A stretch of 64,000 nucleotides of DNA from Legionella spiritensis (GTDB taxonomy: Bacteria > Pseudomonadota > Gammaproteobacteria > Legionellales > Legionellaceae). The stretch is taken from assembly GCF_900186965.1 (NCBI RefSeq), contig NZ_LT906457.1:522501-586500 (forward strand). Direction: 5' to 3'. Position numbers and translations under genes: made by a program. Below, in pieces: positions 56,198 to 64,000 of this stretch. A model generated the notes under the pieces. The model saw nothing but the letters and a program-made list of their open reading frames with translations. It was not told where the DNA came from and did no database searches. Each line of letters begins with the position of its first letter. Position 1 is the first letter of the stretch.

Positions 56198-56891
56198 ACA
56201 AAACCTCCTGAATCAACGGTTTGCAGAAAGAGGGATTATCCTGTAAAACCCGCATGCTTGCTTTCGGGACAATAACGAGTTTTCCTGTTGCAGGAGGAAT
56301 AACATTGTTGGCGTTGACCAAATCGGAACAGGCGCCAATCAAATGCAAATGAGGATGTGTCGTGCTCCTGACAATAGCGGAGGAATCCGTCGCCAATACT
56401 CGCCGAAGTCCGGTGATCATGCGTTTTTTGGCATCAGGTCTATCGAGTGATGACCAGTCGCTAAAGGGTTGTGGATTGGGATGATAAACGTGCCTGTATA
56501 ATAAACTCAAGCCCTGTTCCAATTGATCCGCTTCACAACAGGTTACGACTTGCCGAAGGGTCCGGGAAAGGGTTTCATCGGCAAAGGTGGGTGCGGACAA
56601 TAACAGTACGGGACGCGAATAGTTTTCCAGTACTGAAAAACATTGCTGCAGAATGACTCCGCCGAACGCAAAACCGATAAACGCGTCGTACTGGCCGGAA
56701 TAATCGGCAATTTGTTGTTGCCAGGCTTCGTAATAGGCGGTGTCAGGCAGCGATTGATCGATAACGGTCAGTGGGTCAAGAAGTTCCAAATCACAAAAAG
56801 GTGTCAGAAAGGAAAGCGAAGCGGCAATGCCGGCCATCTCAGAGGAGTCCGGCATAATTGGGGCAATGACTAATACGGCTTTTTTTTTCAT
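56184..56891 (-). CDS. Alpha/beta-hydrolase-like protein lacking the nucleophile
   Basis: 235 residues with an alpha/beta-hydrolase outline, but the nucleophile elbow reads G-F-A-F-G-G with alanine (A75) where serine or cysteine is expected. A classic catalytic hydrolase is therefore unlikely; it may bind a ligand or act as a partner. It lies 22 bases after the aldolase-like gene and overlaps the dehydrogenase-RraA fusion gene, so it belongs to the same operon. No signal peptide. Confidence 0.65.
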   Translation of the reverse strand: MKKKAVLVIAPIMPDSSEMAGIAASLSFLTPFCDLELLDPLTVIDQSLPDTAYYEAWQQQIADYSGQYDAFIGFAFGGVILQQCFSVLENYSRPVLLLSAPTFADETLSRTLRQVVTCCEADQLEQGLSLLYRHVYHPNPQPFSDWSSLDRPDAKKRMITGLRRVLATDSSAIVRSTTHPHLHLIGACSDLVNANNVIPPATGKLVIVPKASMRVLQDNPSFCKPLIQEVLCGET

Positions 56892-56913
56892 GGTTTTCTC
56901 GTGTCGGGTTGTT

Positions 56914-57804
56914 TCAGTCCGTTTGTCGTTTATAGTATGTTTTCATCTCCGCGGTGGACAGATCGGCAATGCCCCGGATGAATTCATCCATTTCGAGCTC
57001 TTCCTGACCAATATGTAACACACGCCGGACATAGTTGGCTGCGGCTACAACCTCATCGAGATCATAGTTTGGCAGGCCGCAGGCGTGCAGATAGGCGATG
57101 AAGAATTCCGTTTTAAGATTGCCCGTTCCCTTGCCCATACCGGCCAGGGATGCGTCCACGTATTGCGCGCCTGCCTCTATGGCTGCCAACGTGTTGGTCT
57201 GCGCCAGGCCCAGGTTATCGTGGGCGTGGAAACCAAAAGCCGCAGGATAGCGCTGTGTGTAAATTTGAAATATTTTTTGTACTCTCCCAGGCTGCAGGCT
57301 GCCATTGGAATCAGCGAAATAAATCAGATCCGGCTGATGTTTCATGGCCGTCGCCACCACATGATCCAGCTCCTGTTCCTGATATTGCGAGGCGTGAATA
57401 AAATTCACTGAAACCCGCATACCATACTCGCGAACCATATCAATCACCGGGCAAGCCGTTGCTACTCCCCCGCGAATCACGCAGATCCGAATCAGATCGA
57501 CGCCATTTTGTTTCAGTTCGCTAATGTCGGATGCAGAAACCTTTTCAGGGTGAACCATGACGGCCATTTGCGACTGCTTCATCAAAGATCGGCAATATGC
57601 AAGATAGTCCTGCTCACAGAGTCCGGCGCACCCGATGTCCGGTATGGGATGAAGCGAACCGTTACGATAGCCGATTTCAATGTAATCGAGTCCCGCCTTG
57701 TCGAGAAGGCCAATGATGTGTTTCAGCTCTTCCCGGCTGAAATGAAAATTCGTCCGATGCCCTCCGTCCCTCAGGGATACATCCAGTACTTTTAATGCGT
57801 TCAT
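56914..57804 (-). CDS. DRE-TIM metallolyase (HMGL/4-hydroxy-2-oxovalerate aldolase-like)
   Basis: 296 residues of TIM barrel. Metal and substrate residues are R12-D13 (LDVSLRDGG), and H193 and H195 (FHAHDNLG); GMGKGTGNLKTE is the closing glycine-rich motif. It lacks the C-terminal domains of isopropylmalate synthase and of DmpG, so it is a minimal aldolase or Claisen condensing enzyme. The neighbours (dehydrogenase-RraA fusion, ATP-grasp ligase) suggest a pathway building or cleaving an unusual keto- or amino-acid. Confidence 0.8.
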   Translation of the reverse strand: MNALKVLDVSLRDGGHRTNFHFSREELKHIIGLLDKAGLDYIEIGYRNGSLHPIPDIGCAGLCEQDYLAYCRSLMKQSQMAVMVHPEKVSASDISELKQNGVDLIRICVIRGGVATACPVIDMVREYGMRVSVNFIHASQYQEQELDHVVATAMKHQPDLIYFADSNGSLQPGRVQKIFQIYTQRYPAAFGFHAHDNLGLAQTNTLAAIEAGAQYVDASLAGMGKGTGNLKTEFFIAYLHACGLPNYDLDEVVAAANYVRRVLHIGQEELEMDEFIRGIADLSTAEMKTYYKRQTD

Positions 57805-57837
57805 ACAACTATCCTGCGGTGTTAATAGGGTCAGTAT

Positions 57838-58923
57838 TCAGATCAGAAGACGGTATATTGCAGCTAAAATGGGCAGTAAAATGACACTTCTAATATAAAA
57901 TGCTGTTCTTTTATTGGTATATAGCACATAGAGATAATAAATGGGATGTCGGTAAAGAAGTGCCCGTACGATGGGTTTGCTGACTCGCGTCGGCTTGCCG
58001 TGCATGGGACTCTCATGAATACGGACGCTTGGTGTGCCGTTGACTTCAATGATAACGCCGTTTGACTGTTCGACAGGGACGCCAAGATCCTCGCATTCCA
58101 CGTCAATACCGGCTAAAGTTAAATTCATAACTGCGGCGGTCTTAATGAATAACCTGCGGTTTTTCCTGCACATTTTGTTGCTGATCGCTTCATAGGATCC
58201 GCCGCGTGACGCATTGCAGGTATAGCACAGGACAATGCACTCATCCTGTTTTGGTATGTATTGAGGGGTTATGTTCAACTCCCTGAGCCGGATGTGACAT
58301 TCCTCGTCTATAACGATGGGGCCAAGGGTATCACTGATTTGTTTTCTTTGCCGATTGGCCAGCGCCACCAGTTCGATAATGGTATGTTGGCCATCGCCGG
58401 TAACACGGGCGGGATAGCGTTCCAGTACCCCGATGATACGGTTGTTAAACACCAGAATACGAAAGGATTTTAAACGGCCATGAAATTCCTCGATGGATAT
58501 AAAGTTGTGTTTTTTCCCGGCAAACACCTTGCCCGTCAGGCGGTGTAATTCTTCATAGTCGGGAATGTTGCACAAGACATCTTCTCCAAAAGCGCCTGAG
58601 GTGGGTTTGATAACCAGCGGGAAGGTTAAATCAGCGATGATATTGCGTAATTTACCCTGTTTGAAATCATCGATATGAATGGCCGTGGCTTTCGGCACCG
58701 GAACGCCGGCTTGTTGAAGGAGTTTGTTGGTGCAGTATTTGTTTTCTGCGAGCATCACGCTGCAATAGTTGTTCCATGGGGTGTGGCCGCCGCGAAAGTG
58801 ATAGGTTTTCTTGCCTAATCGAATCACAAAGCCTTCAATTTCGGATACGTCCTGAATGGGTAAAAACAATTCCCGCGCGCTTTTATAGTAGCATTCTACG
58901 TTTCTGTTGTAATTGACTCCCAT
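57838..58923 (-). CDS. ATP-grasp ligase, cyanophycin-synthetase-like, with C-terminal membrane anchor
   Basis: 361 residues. ATP-grasp features: NKYCTNKLLQQAGVPVPKA, VIKPTSGAFGEDV, RVTGDGQHTIIEL and a C-terminal metal-binding EVNGTPS. The layout resembles the ATP-grasp part of cyanophycin synthetase and GshF-type peptide ligases, so it probably joins a carboxylate to an amine. A hydrophobic segment (IRSVILLPILAAIYRLLI) ends the protein, possibly tethering it to the inner membrane. I start at the second ATG (MGVNYNRN), which has a GGGG-containing ribosome site; the first lacks one. Confidence 0.78.
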   Translation of the reverse strand: MGVNYNRNVECYYKSARELFLPIQDVSEIEGFVIRLGKKTYHFRGGHTPWNNYCSVMLAENKYCTNKLLQQAGVPVPKATAIHIDDFKQGKLRNIIADLTFPLVIKPTSGAFGEDVLCNIPDYEELHRLTGKVFAGKKHNFISIEEFHGRLKSFRILVFNNRIIGVLERYPARVTGDGQHTIIELVALANRQRKQISDTLGPIVIDEECHIRLRELNITPQYIPKQDECIVLCYTCNASRGGSYEAISNKMCRKNRRLFIKTAAVMNLTLAGIDVECEDLGVPVEQSNGVIIEVNGTPSVRIHESPMHGKPTRVSKPIVRALLYRHPIYYLYVLYTNKRTAFYIRSVILLPILAAIYRLLI

Positions 58924-59016
58924 GAAAAACCCCATTCATACAAGCAGTACATTCTAGCATAACCCGATTACGGAAGCGATGAGACGGAAAGACTCTACCT
59001 AAAGTATAGTGTATGG

Positions 59017-60717
59017 TCAGACACTTTTTAGGCGGGTGGTAAAAAGCAGTTCGGACAGGCCCCGCTCGTTTTGGTGACGGGCGATCACCTGTTTTTGCTC
59101 CAGAATATCCAGGTGGTGTTTTTGACAAAGACGGCGAAGATAATCCGGGTGGTGGCTGAATCGGGCGCTTTCCTGCAATTGCCAGGATTGTGAGGAACTG
59201 ATTTCCGTTGAAAACAGGAAATAACCCTCAGGCACCAGGCGGCGGCTGATGGCGGCAAACAGAGAGTCGAGTTCCCCGAAATAAGGCAGAACATCCGCGG
59301 CGACAATCAGCCCGTAATGGTGGGGATCCTTGTTCAGAAACGTCAGCAATTCCGACTCGACCGTTCTGTCATAGAGACGTTTTTCTTTGGCCTGTGCCAG
59401 CATTTTGGACGAAATATCAACACCGGTCAGATCTCGGCTGAATGATCTCAGGACTTCGCCGGTAAGACCGGTACCGCAACCGAGATCCAGAGTACGCTCA
59501 ACGTCGTTAAGAGACAACGCCTCACCGATTTGTTGTATATGCCGGGGAAGCGAGTAGTGTAAAGGGCCTTGCATATGCTGATCGTAATACAGGGCATAGT
59601 TATTAAATAAATTGGCCGCGTATTTCTCACAGGTTTGCCCCGAAGTTGTTGTGCCTTCCAGAGCTTGCAGCATATGCCGGCTGGCCGGATCCTCGGGATT
59701 TGCCGCAACCGCGCGTCGGAGTAACGTTTTGGCCTGTTGCCGATCCTCAAGCCGTAGGTACACGGCAGCCAGATTATTGAGTGCCGCAAAATGTTCGGGT
59801 TCCAGGGCGAGCAGCGTTTCAAAATGGCCGATGGCTTCGTTCAGGTGCCCCAATGCCATTTGTGCGACCCCGGCGTTGTATAAATATTCGGTATTATCCG
59901 GTGCGTCCTGCAACAACAGGTCATAATGCATCAATGCGTTTTCAAAACGATCATAATGCATGAAGGTGGCGGCCAGATTGTTGCGGGCATCGAGATTGTA
60001 ATTATCCAGAGCCAGCGCCTTGCTGAAAAAATCAACGGCCAGCTGCCCTTGTTGCCGCTTCAAGGCAATAACGCCGAGGTTAATCAGAGCTTGTGTATTC
60101 TCAGGATCCTGGATCACCACATCCTGAAACGCACGTTCCGCGTCGTGAAGCTGGCTGGCTTCGAGGCAAAGCACGCCAAGGTAAAAGCGTGCGTCGATAT
60201 TGTCCGGGTTTAACTCCAGAACGTTATTGAATTGAGTGCGGGCCGCCTGTAATTCGTTGTGCTTTAACAGCAACAAGCCCAGGTTGTAATGGGCGGAAGT
60301 GAAATCCGGTTGGGCGTGGACGGCCAGACGATAGTGGTGCAAGGCGTTTTTGTAATCGTTTTTTATGGCATAAATACCCGCCAGATTGCTGTGAGCCTGG
60401 GCATAATCGGGCTTTATCGCAATAGCTTGTTGATAATGCCGGATGGCTTCGTCAAAGCGGTTGAGTTTGCGACAGGCGTTCGCGAGATTATTGTGCAGGG
60501 TTTCATCGTTGGGTGCGGCTTGAAGCGCCCGCTTGAAACAATCAATGGCGCCAGTCATATCGTTCAGTTGCACATGAATTAATCCCAGATGGCGCAGCGC
60601 CGGTTCATGCCCGGGCTGATCCTGTAATATCTCTTCAAATAAGTGAATGGCTTGCGGCAATTGTCCCTGCTGTTGCAGTCGGCAGGCTTGTGCAAAGCGA
60701 TCAGGCCTGGAAGTCAC
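59017..60717 (-). CDS. TPR protein with C-terminal methyltransferase domain
   Basis: 566 residues. About ten tetratricopeptide repeats fill residues 1-350 (for example ALHHYRLAVHAQPDFTSAHY), followed by a class I SAM-dependent methyltransferase with motif I LDLGCGTGLTGEVL and GVDISSKML. TPRs probably recruit the methylation substrate. The start overlaps the elaA stop by 4 bases, so it is coupled to elaA and rdgB. No signal peptide. The substrate is unknown. Confidence 0.88.
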   Translation of the reverse strand: MTSRPDRFAQACRLQQQGQLPQAIHLFEEILQDQPGHEPALRHLGLIHVQLNDMTGAIDCFKRALQAAPNDETLHNNLANACRKLNRFDEAIRHYQQAIAIKPDYAQAHSNLAGIYAIKNDYKNALHHYRLAVHAQPDFTSAHYNLGLLLLKHNELQAARTQFNNVLELNPDNIDARFYLGVLCLEASQLHDAERAFQDVVIQDPENTQALINLGVIALKRQQGQLAVDFFSKALALDNYNLDARNNLAATFMHYDRFENALMHYDLLLQDAPDNTEYLYNAGVAQMALGHLNEAIGHFETLLALEPEHFAALNNLAAVYLRLEDRQQAKTLLRRAVAANPEDPASRHMLQALEGTTTSGQTCEKYAANLFNNYALYYDQHMQGPLHYSLPRHIQQIGEALSLNDVERTLDLGCGTGLTGEVLRSFSRDLTGVDISSKMLAQAKEKRLYDRTVESELLTFLNKDPHHYGLIVAADVLPYFGELDSLFAAISRRLVPEGYFLFSTEISSSQSWQLQESARFSHHPDYLRRLCQKHHLDILEQKQVIARHQNERGLSELLFTTRLKSV

Positions 60718-61154
60718 GGTTGTTTTACCATCGTAATATGCGGGATGCCGTCCATGTCAAACGGTTCGCCCTGCGCGTTAAAACCATACCCTTGATAGAA
60801 GTCGTGTAGATAGTTTTGGGCGGTAATGGTAATGGGGCGTTCGGGATAATGGTTGCCCAGAAACCCTAAAATAATTTCCATCAATTGTTTCCCAAGACCC
60901 TGTCCGCGATGCGAGGGGGCGGTCACGATACGACCGAAACTCATGGCATGGTCGTCGTAGGGCAGAATTCGGGCGTAGCCAATCAGGCGATCGTCTTCAC
61001 GGATCTGCAGGTGCATGGCGTGTTGATCCTTGAAATCCAAATCCTGATAAAAACACGCCTGTTCTACGATAAACACGTCGCTGCGTAACGCCAGAATCTC
61101 GTAAAACGTATCCAGATCCAGGGCTTCAAAAGGTAGTATGGTTATATTCATCAT
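60714..61154 (-). CDS. elaA: ElaA-family GNAT acetyltransferase
   Basis: 146 residues with the ElaA hallmark [21 protein letters not shown] and the acetyl-CoA loop [12 protein letters not shown]. Substrate unknown. It overlaps rdgB upstream and the TPR-methyltransferase downstream by 4 bases each. Confidence 0.85.
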   Translation of the reverse strand: MMNITILPFEALDLDTFYEILALRSDVFIVEQACFYQDLDFKDQHAMHLQIREDDRLIGYARILPYDDHAMSFGRIVTAPSHRGQGLGKQLMEIILGFLGNHYPERPITITAQNYLHDFYQGYGFNAQGEPFDMDGIPHITMVKQP

Positions 61155-61750
61155 AGTAAGGTGGTCAATTGTTGTTGTAAAAGCCGAAGTGCCCGGGCAC
61201 GGTGACTGATGTTATTTTTAATTTTAGCAGGCAATTGCGCCATTGTGCATCGGTGGCTGTTCAGATAAAAGACCGGATCATAGCCAAAACCATGCTCACC
61301 CGCGGCAATGGTGTTTATCCTGCCGTCAATGCGGCCACAGGCAATAAGCGGTGTCGGATCGTGGCCATGTTGAACCACGACAATGGCGCAGTAAAAATAT
61401 GCCTGGCGTTCGTTTTCGGGGATATCGCGTAATTTGTCGAGCAACAGGGCCATATTGTCCTTATCATTGGCTTGTTCTCCGGCGAAACGCGAGGAGAAAA
61501 TCCCGGGTTCGCCGTGCAGCGCCGGTACCACGAGGCCGGAATCGTCGGCAAGTGCCGGTTGGTCGGCGATTTGGCTGGCATGACGAGCCTTGATAATGGC
61601 GTTTTCGACAAAGCTCAAACCGGTTTCCGCAACGTCCCTGATCCCGAGAATGGCTTGCGGAATGCAGGTGATGGGCGCGAGCAGGGTGCTGAGCTCCGCA
61701 ATTTTACCGGGGTTGCCGGTGGCTAGAATAATTTTTTTCATAGGCATCAT
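61151..61750 (-). CDS. rdgB: XTP/dITP diphosphatase
   Basis: Hydrolyses non-canonical purine nucleotides (XTP, dITP). Begins [17 protein letters not shown] after up to three extra residues, with [15 protein letters not shown] and [10 protein letters not shown] motifs. Around 197-199 residues, typical. The exact start among three close ATGs is undecided. First gene of a coupled set with elaA and the TPR-methyltransferase. Confidence 0.94.
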   Translation of the reverse strand: MMPMKKIILATGNPGKIAELSTLLAPITCIPQAILGIRDVAETGLSFVENAIIKARHASQIADQPALADDSGLVVPALHGEPGIFSSRFAGEQANDKDNMALLLDKLRDIPENERQAYFYCAIVVVQHGHDPTPLIACGRIDGRINTIAAGEHGFGYDPVFYLNSHRCTMAQLPAKIKNNISHRARALRLLQQQLTTLL

Positions 61751-61769
61751 GATAAACCAAAATATATAT

Positions 61770-61793
61770 TAGGGCGTGTCCTCATTCTGTTTC
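61770..61793. repeat. Solo end of the 165-bp hairpin element
   Basis: TAGGGCGTGTCCTCATTCTG then TTTC matches the left end of the element at 2411. It lies upstream of rdgB, at the start of a gene-free stretch (61751-62017) composed almost wholly of repeats. Confidence 0.75.
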
Positions 61794-61818
61794 CATTTCG
61801 TTTTGACAGGTTGTCTGT

Positions 61819-61900
61819 CATTCCCGCGAAGGCGGGAAACCATCCTTGATTTGGCTCCAAGCTTGATTCACTATGGTTCCCCGCCTTCGCGGGGATGACA
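61819..61900. repeat. CCCGCGAAGGCGGG inverted repeat
   Basis: TCATTCCCGCGAAGGCGGG at the left and CCCCGCCTTCGCGGGGATGA at the right, about 45 bases apart. The arms match those of the repeat at the pncA 3' end (13653-13743). Confidence 0.75.
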
Positions 61901-61938
61901 ACATGTCAAACATTCCGGTCAACCATTCCGGTCAACCT

Positions 61939-62020
61939 GTAGCCCGTCATGAAGGCGAAGCCGAAATGCCGGGTAACGTTCCTAATTGGCACATCAAACC
62001 CGCAATACGACCGCAGGCTA
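61939..62020. repeat. GTAGCCCGT intergenic repeat, copy 5 (inverted, truncated)
   Basis: GTAGCCCGTCATGAAGGCGA through AAACCCGCAATACGACCGCA is the inverse of copies 1 and 3. The last 15 or so bases of the unit are missing, and the break coincides with the stop codon of the SNARE-like gene, whose TAG lies at the repeat boundary. Confidence 0.75.
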
Positions 62021-62554
62021 GAAAATAGTACATGGCCAGCAACTGTTGAGTTCTTTCGCTTTTTTATGGAATAGAAATGACGTGTCAGCCAGACCTTCCG
62101 TTCGTTTAATCAAATCCTCAATGCGTTCGCCACGCTCCAGAACTTTATCGATGTTGTCTATCATGATCTTTTTTACCTCGCCAAGTTCCTGCTTTACCTG
62201 TTCCACTTTTTCATCACGCGTGTATTTTTCCATATGGGCGGCAACGGTTTCCCTATCAACGCCTATGTTGAGCAGGTAATAGGCAAGATAACGCATTTGC
62301 TCGATCGTCAGTTCGGTATCACATACGATCACGCAAGCCTTGTCACCCAGTTTCTGGCCATAAATATAATATCCGTCAAGGTAGAGGCAATGACAAAATC
62401 CGGGTTGCATCTGGCGAACGAAGTCATCGATGTCTTTTTTCCATTTCCCTAACGCTTTTCTGGCAAAGAGGGTCGTGGGATTATAGGTGTTCCCTGGAAC
62501 ATGCCATTGAAGAGACTCCCCGTTAAATTGCGTGGCCAGCGCGTAACTTTTCAT
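62018..62554 (-). CDS. Ykt6-like R-SNARE with longin domain and CaaX box
   Basis: 178 residues resembling eukaryotic Ykt6 along its whole length. Residues 1-105 form a longin-type domain (MKSYALATQF..., CVIVCDTELTIEQMRYLAYYLL). Residues about 115-168 are an R-SNARE motif: VEQVKQELGEVKKIMIDNID then VLERGERIEDL, with the zero-layer arginine at R141, as in VLERGEKL of animal Ykt6. The C terminus NSCWPCTIF is a CaaX box (C175-T-I-F) preceded by C172, matching the prenylated and palmitoylated end of Ykt6 (NSCCAIM in human). GGAG eight bases upstream fixes the start. There is no membrane helix or signal peptide. I infer horizontal acquisition from a eukaryotic host and action as a translocated, host-prenylated effector in vesicle fusion. 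The stop codon abuts a truncated repeat. Confidence 0.9.
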   Translation of the reverse strand: MKSYALATQFNGESLQWHVPGNTYNPTTLFARKALGKWKKDIDDFVRQMQPGFCHCLYLDGYYIYGQKLGDKACVIVCDTELTIEQMRYLAYYLLNIGVDRETVAAHMEKYTRDEKVEQVKQELGEVKKIMIDNIDKVLERGERIEDLIKRTEGLADTSFLFHKKAKELNSCWPCTIF

Positions 62555-62635
62555 GATTCATTCTCCCTGTAACATCGATTTTAAAATTACCATGAAAGAG
62601 GATATATTGACAGATTATGTGAAAAACAAGCGGAT

Positions 62636-63736
62636 ATGACGATGACTTTCGAGGATTATTTTGCCTGCTATGGTGCAAAGGATGCGCCATTTATGCACGA
62701 GCAATGGCTCAAATGGCGCGAGCTTCAGCCTCTTAAGGGGTTGACTGGCCTGCATTGTGTGCCTCTGGTACCCAATACCTTATTGAAAATCGCTTGTCTG
62801 GTCGCGGCGGGGATGGAGATAACGGCGGTCAATCCTGAATGTTTACGCAACGACACGCCATCATGTCAACGGGCTGTCGCCTGCCTCGAATCCAGCGGAG
62901 TCCGGTATGTTGCGGACTGTTATGATTTACGGCAACAACGGTTTGATATCTATTTTGATTGCGGTGCGGAGCTTTATCAAAAACTGGGACGTCCGGCGAT
63001 TGGGGCGGTGGAATTGACAGGCTCCGGGGATGATTTTTATCGGCGGCAGACGCTTGATTTTCCCGTTGTCAGTATTGACAGAACCTTGACCAAACAACTG
63101 GAAACCGTGTTTGGAACGGCGGTGAGCGCGGCGTTGGCAATTGAGGAGTTGACGGGCTATAATCCCGCGGAAAAATCATGGCTGATTTTCGGGTTTGGTA
63201 AAATCGGACGTGGTCTTGCCTGTTACTGCCAAAAATATGGTGTCTCCTTTACGGTTGTCGAGCCGTGCCCCAACGCGTGTCGTGCGGCAACGGCGCTTGG
63301 TATTGCCTGTATTTCGCCGCTGGATAAAAAGGCTGTTGCCGAGGCCGTGTCTCGTAGTGATATCGTTATCACCGCATCAGGCAAGAAGGCTATTATGGAC
63401 GAGTACCCCGTGGAGTGGTTTGAGAACAGGATTCTCGCTAACATGGGCATTTACGATGAATTCGGCGCCCGGTTTTGCAAGGAGCGTGTATTAAACCATA
63501 AAGCGCCTCTTAATTTTGTCCTTGAGGATCCCACACCGATTCAATACATGGATCCGGAGTTTTACGCCCACAACCTGGCTGCGCTGGATTTGCTGGAAGG
63601 CGACAGGCGCCCTGGTGTGTATGATTTATCGCTAATTCAGGATAATACGATTATCAGGCAATGGTGCCAGTATCATCGGGTTTCCGACAAGGATATTCAA
63701 AAATGGTTTATTCCGCGCGACGAATTTAGAGCGTGA
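62636..63736 (+). CDS. Adenosylhomocysteinase-like NAD-binding protein
   Basis: 366 residues. The central Rossmann segment SWLIFGFGKIGRGLACYC and the preceding TVFGTAVSAALAIEELTG resemble the NAD domain of S-adenosylhomocysteine hydrolase or 2-hydroxyacid dehydrogenases. The canonical SAHH substrate-domain motifs are not evident and it is shorter than SAHH, so the reaction is uncertain. It is divergent from the SNARE-like gene with only 81 bases between them. Confidence 0.6.
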   Translation: MTMTFEDYFACYGAKDAPFMHEQWLKWRELQPLKGLTGLHCVPLVPNTLLKIACLVAAGMEITAVNPECLRNDTPSCQRAVACLESSGVRYVADCYDLRQQRFDIYFDCGAELYQKLGRPAIGAVELTGSGDDFYRRQTLDFPVVSIDRTLTKQLETVFGTAVSAALAIEELTGYNPAEKSWLIFGFGKIGRGLACYCQKYGVSFTVVEPCPNACRAATALGIACISPLDKKAVAEAVSRSDIVITASGKKAIMDEYPVEWFENRILANMGIYDEFGARFCKERVLNHKAPLNFVLEDPTPIQYMDPEFYAHNLAALDLLEGDRRPGVYDLSLIQDNTIIRQWCQYHRVSDKDIQKWFIPRDEFRA

Positions 63737-63763
63737 ATTTTTTATCTTATATGGGAGGTGTTT

Positions 63764-64000
63764 GTGCGGTTTTTTCAAAATAAATGTCTGGAACAAATAA
63801 GGGATTATTGTCAGGGGCAATCCCTGGAAAGCCTTCAGAAACTCAAGGAACAATATGGTGACAGTATTGAGAAAAATTCTGTTCAACTCGATGAGAACGA
63901 GCATTTAATTAATGAATTGAATGTCCGGATTTCCGCGTTGTCATTAAACGAGGATGAAGATAGAGAGAGAAAAGAACGGGAACGTCAAAATAATCTGGAT
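63764..64000 (+). CDS. Partial coiled-coil gene, cut by the window edge
   Basis: An open frame of 79 codons runs to the last base. It starts at GTG with a strong GGGAGG five bases upstream, 27 bases after the previous gene's stop. The product begins MRFFQNKCLEQIRDYCQGQS, then is strongly charged and helical, ending in RERKERERQNN, which suggests coiled coil. Its full length and function are unknown. Confidence 0.6.
   Translation, partial: MRFFQNKCLEQIRDYCQGQSLESLQKLKEQYGDSIEKNSVQLDENEHLINELNVRISALSLNEDEDRERKERERQNNLD

Noticed and set aside
61751-62017. Possible small RNA gene upstream of rdgB
   Set aside because: The hairpins here all belong to repeat families found elsewhere in the window, so no separate RNA gene is supported.

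Overview
This window looks like the chromosome of a Legionella-type gammaproteobacterium (order Legionellales). The evidence is the rRNA sequence, several families of short palindromic intergenic repeats, matches to the PmrA and CpxR boxes that control Dot/Icm effector genes in L. pneumophila, and several eukaryote-like or effector-like proteins (a Ykt6-type SNARE, predicted Ulp1/YopJ-type proteases, a protein with a glutamate-rich C-terminal tail). Base composition looks less AT-rich than L. pneumophila by eye, so a different species is likely. I cannot name it.

Layout. 1-2.2 kb: 3' two-thirds of a 23S rRNA gene, then 5S rRNA and a terminator. 2.2-4.3 kb: nested repeats around one effector-like gene (3045-3974) with a CpxR-type box. 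4.3-18.1 kb: housekeeping and accessory metabolism, namely a membrane class III adenylate cyclase, NhaA, a class I PHA synthase, an MFS transporter, a deaminase, an Aquifex-type aconitase, a small membrane protein, a pncB-pncA NAD salvage pair, a hydantoinase B remnant, an SMP-30 protein and an MscS channel. 18.2-24.4 kb: an arginine unit, with lipoprotein, permease and ATPase genes followed by argG, argH and argF, divergent from argR over overlapping promoters and ARG boxes. 24.4-29.6 kb: glutathione reductase, a complete 165-bp hairpin repeat, hydrolases and a large membrane protein.

29.6-33.6 kb: an isocyanide (isonitrile) operon (isocyanide synthase, Fe/2-oxoglutarate oxygenase, cytochrome P450) divergent from a LysR regulator. 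34.4-46.6 kb: an effector-like island. It holds a 3505-residue protein with a Ulp1/YopJ-like (clan CE) protease signature near its N terminus and a complete SecA-like motor near its C terminus, preceded by an exact PmrA box; a small coiled-coil protein; and a second predicted clan-CE protease with two C-terminal membrane helices.

46.7-54.3 kb: small secreted or hypothetical genes, then coaBC-dut-algC, an allantoinase-like deacetylase, an acetyltransferase and a second dienelactone hydrolase. 54.4-61.8 kb: a long minus-strand run of rdgB, elaA, a TPR-methyltransferase, an ATP-grasp ligase, a DRE-TIM aldolase/synthase, a nucleophile-less alpha/beta-hydrolase and an unusual isopropylmalate/isocitrate dehydrogenase-RraA fusion, possibly a small biosynthetic pathway. 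62.0-62.6 kb: a complete Ykt6-like R-SNARE (longin domain, SNARE motif, C-terminal CaaX box), the most striking gene here. The window ends with an adenosylhomocysteinase-like protein and the start of a coiled-coil gene cut by the window edge.

All function calls come from reading motifs and remembered family features. No database search was run.
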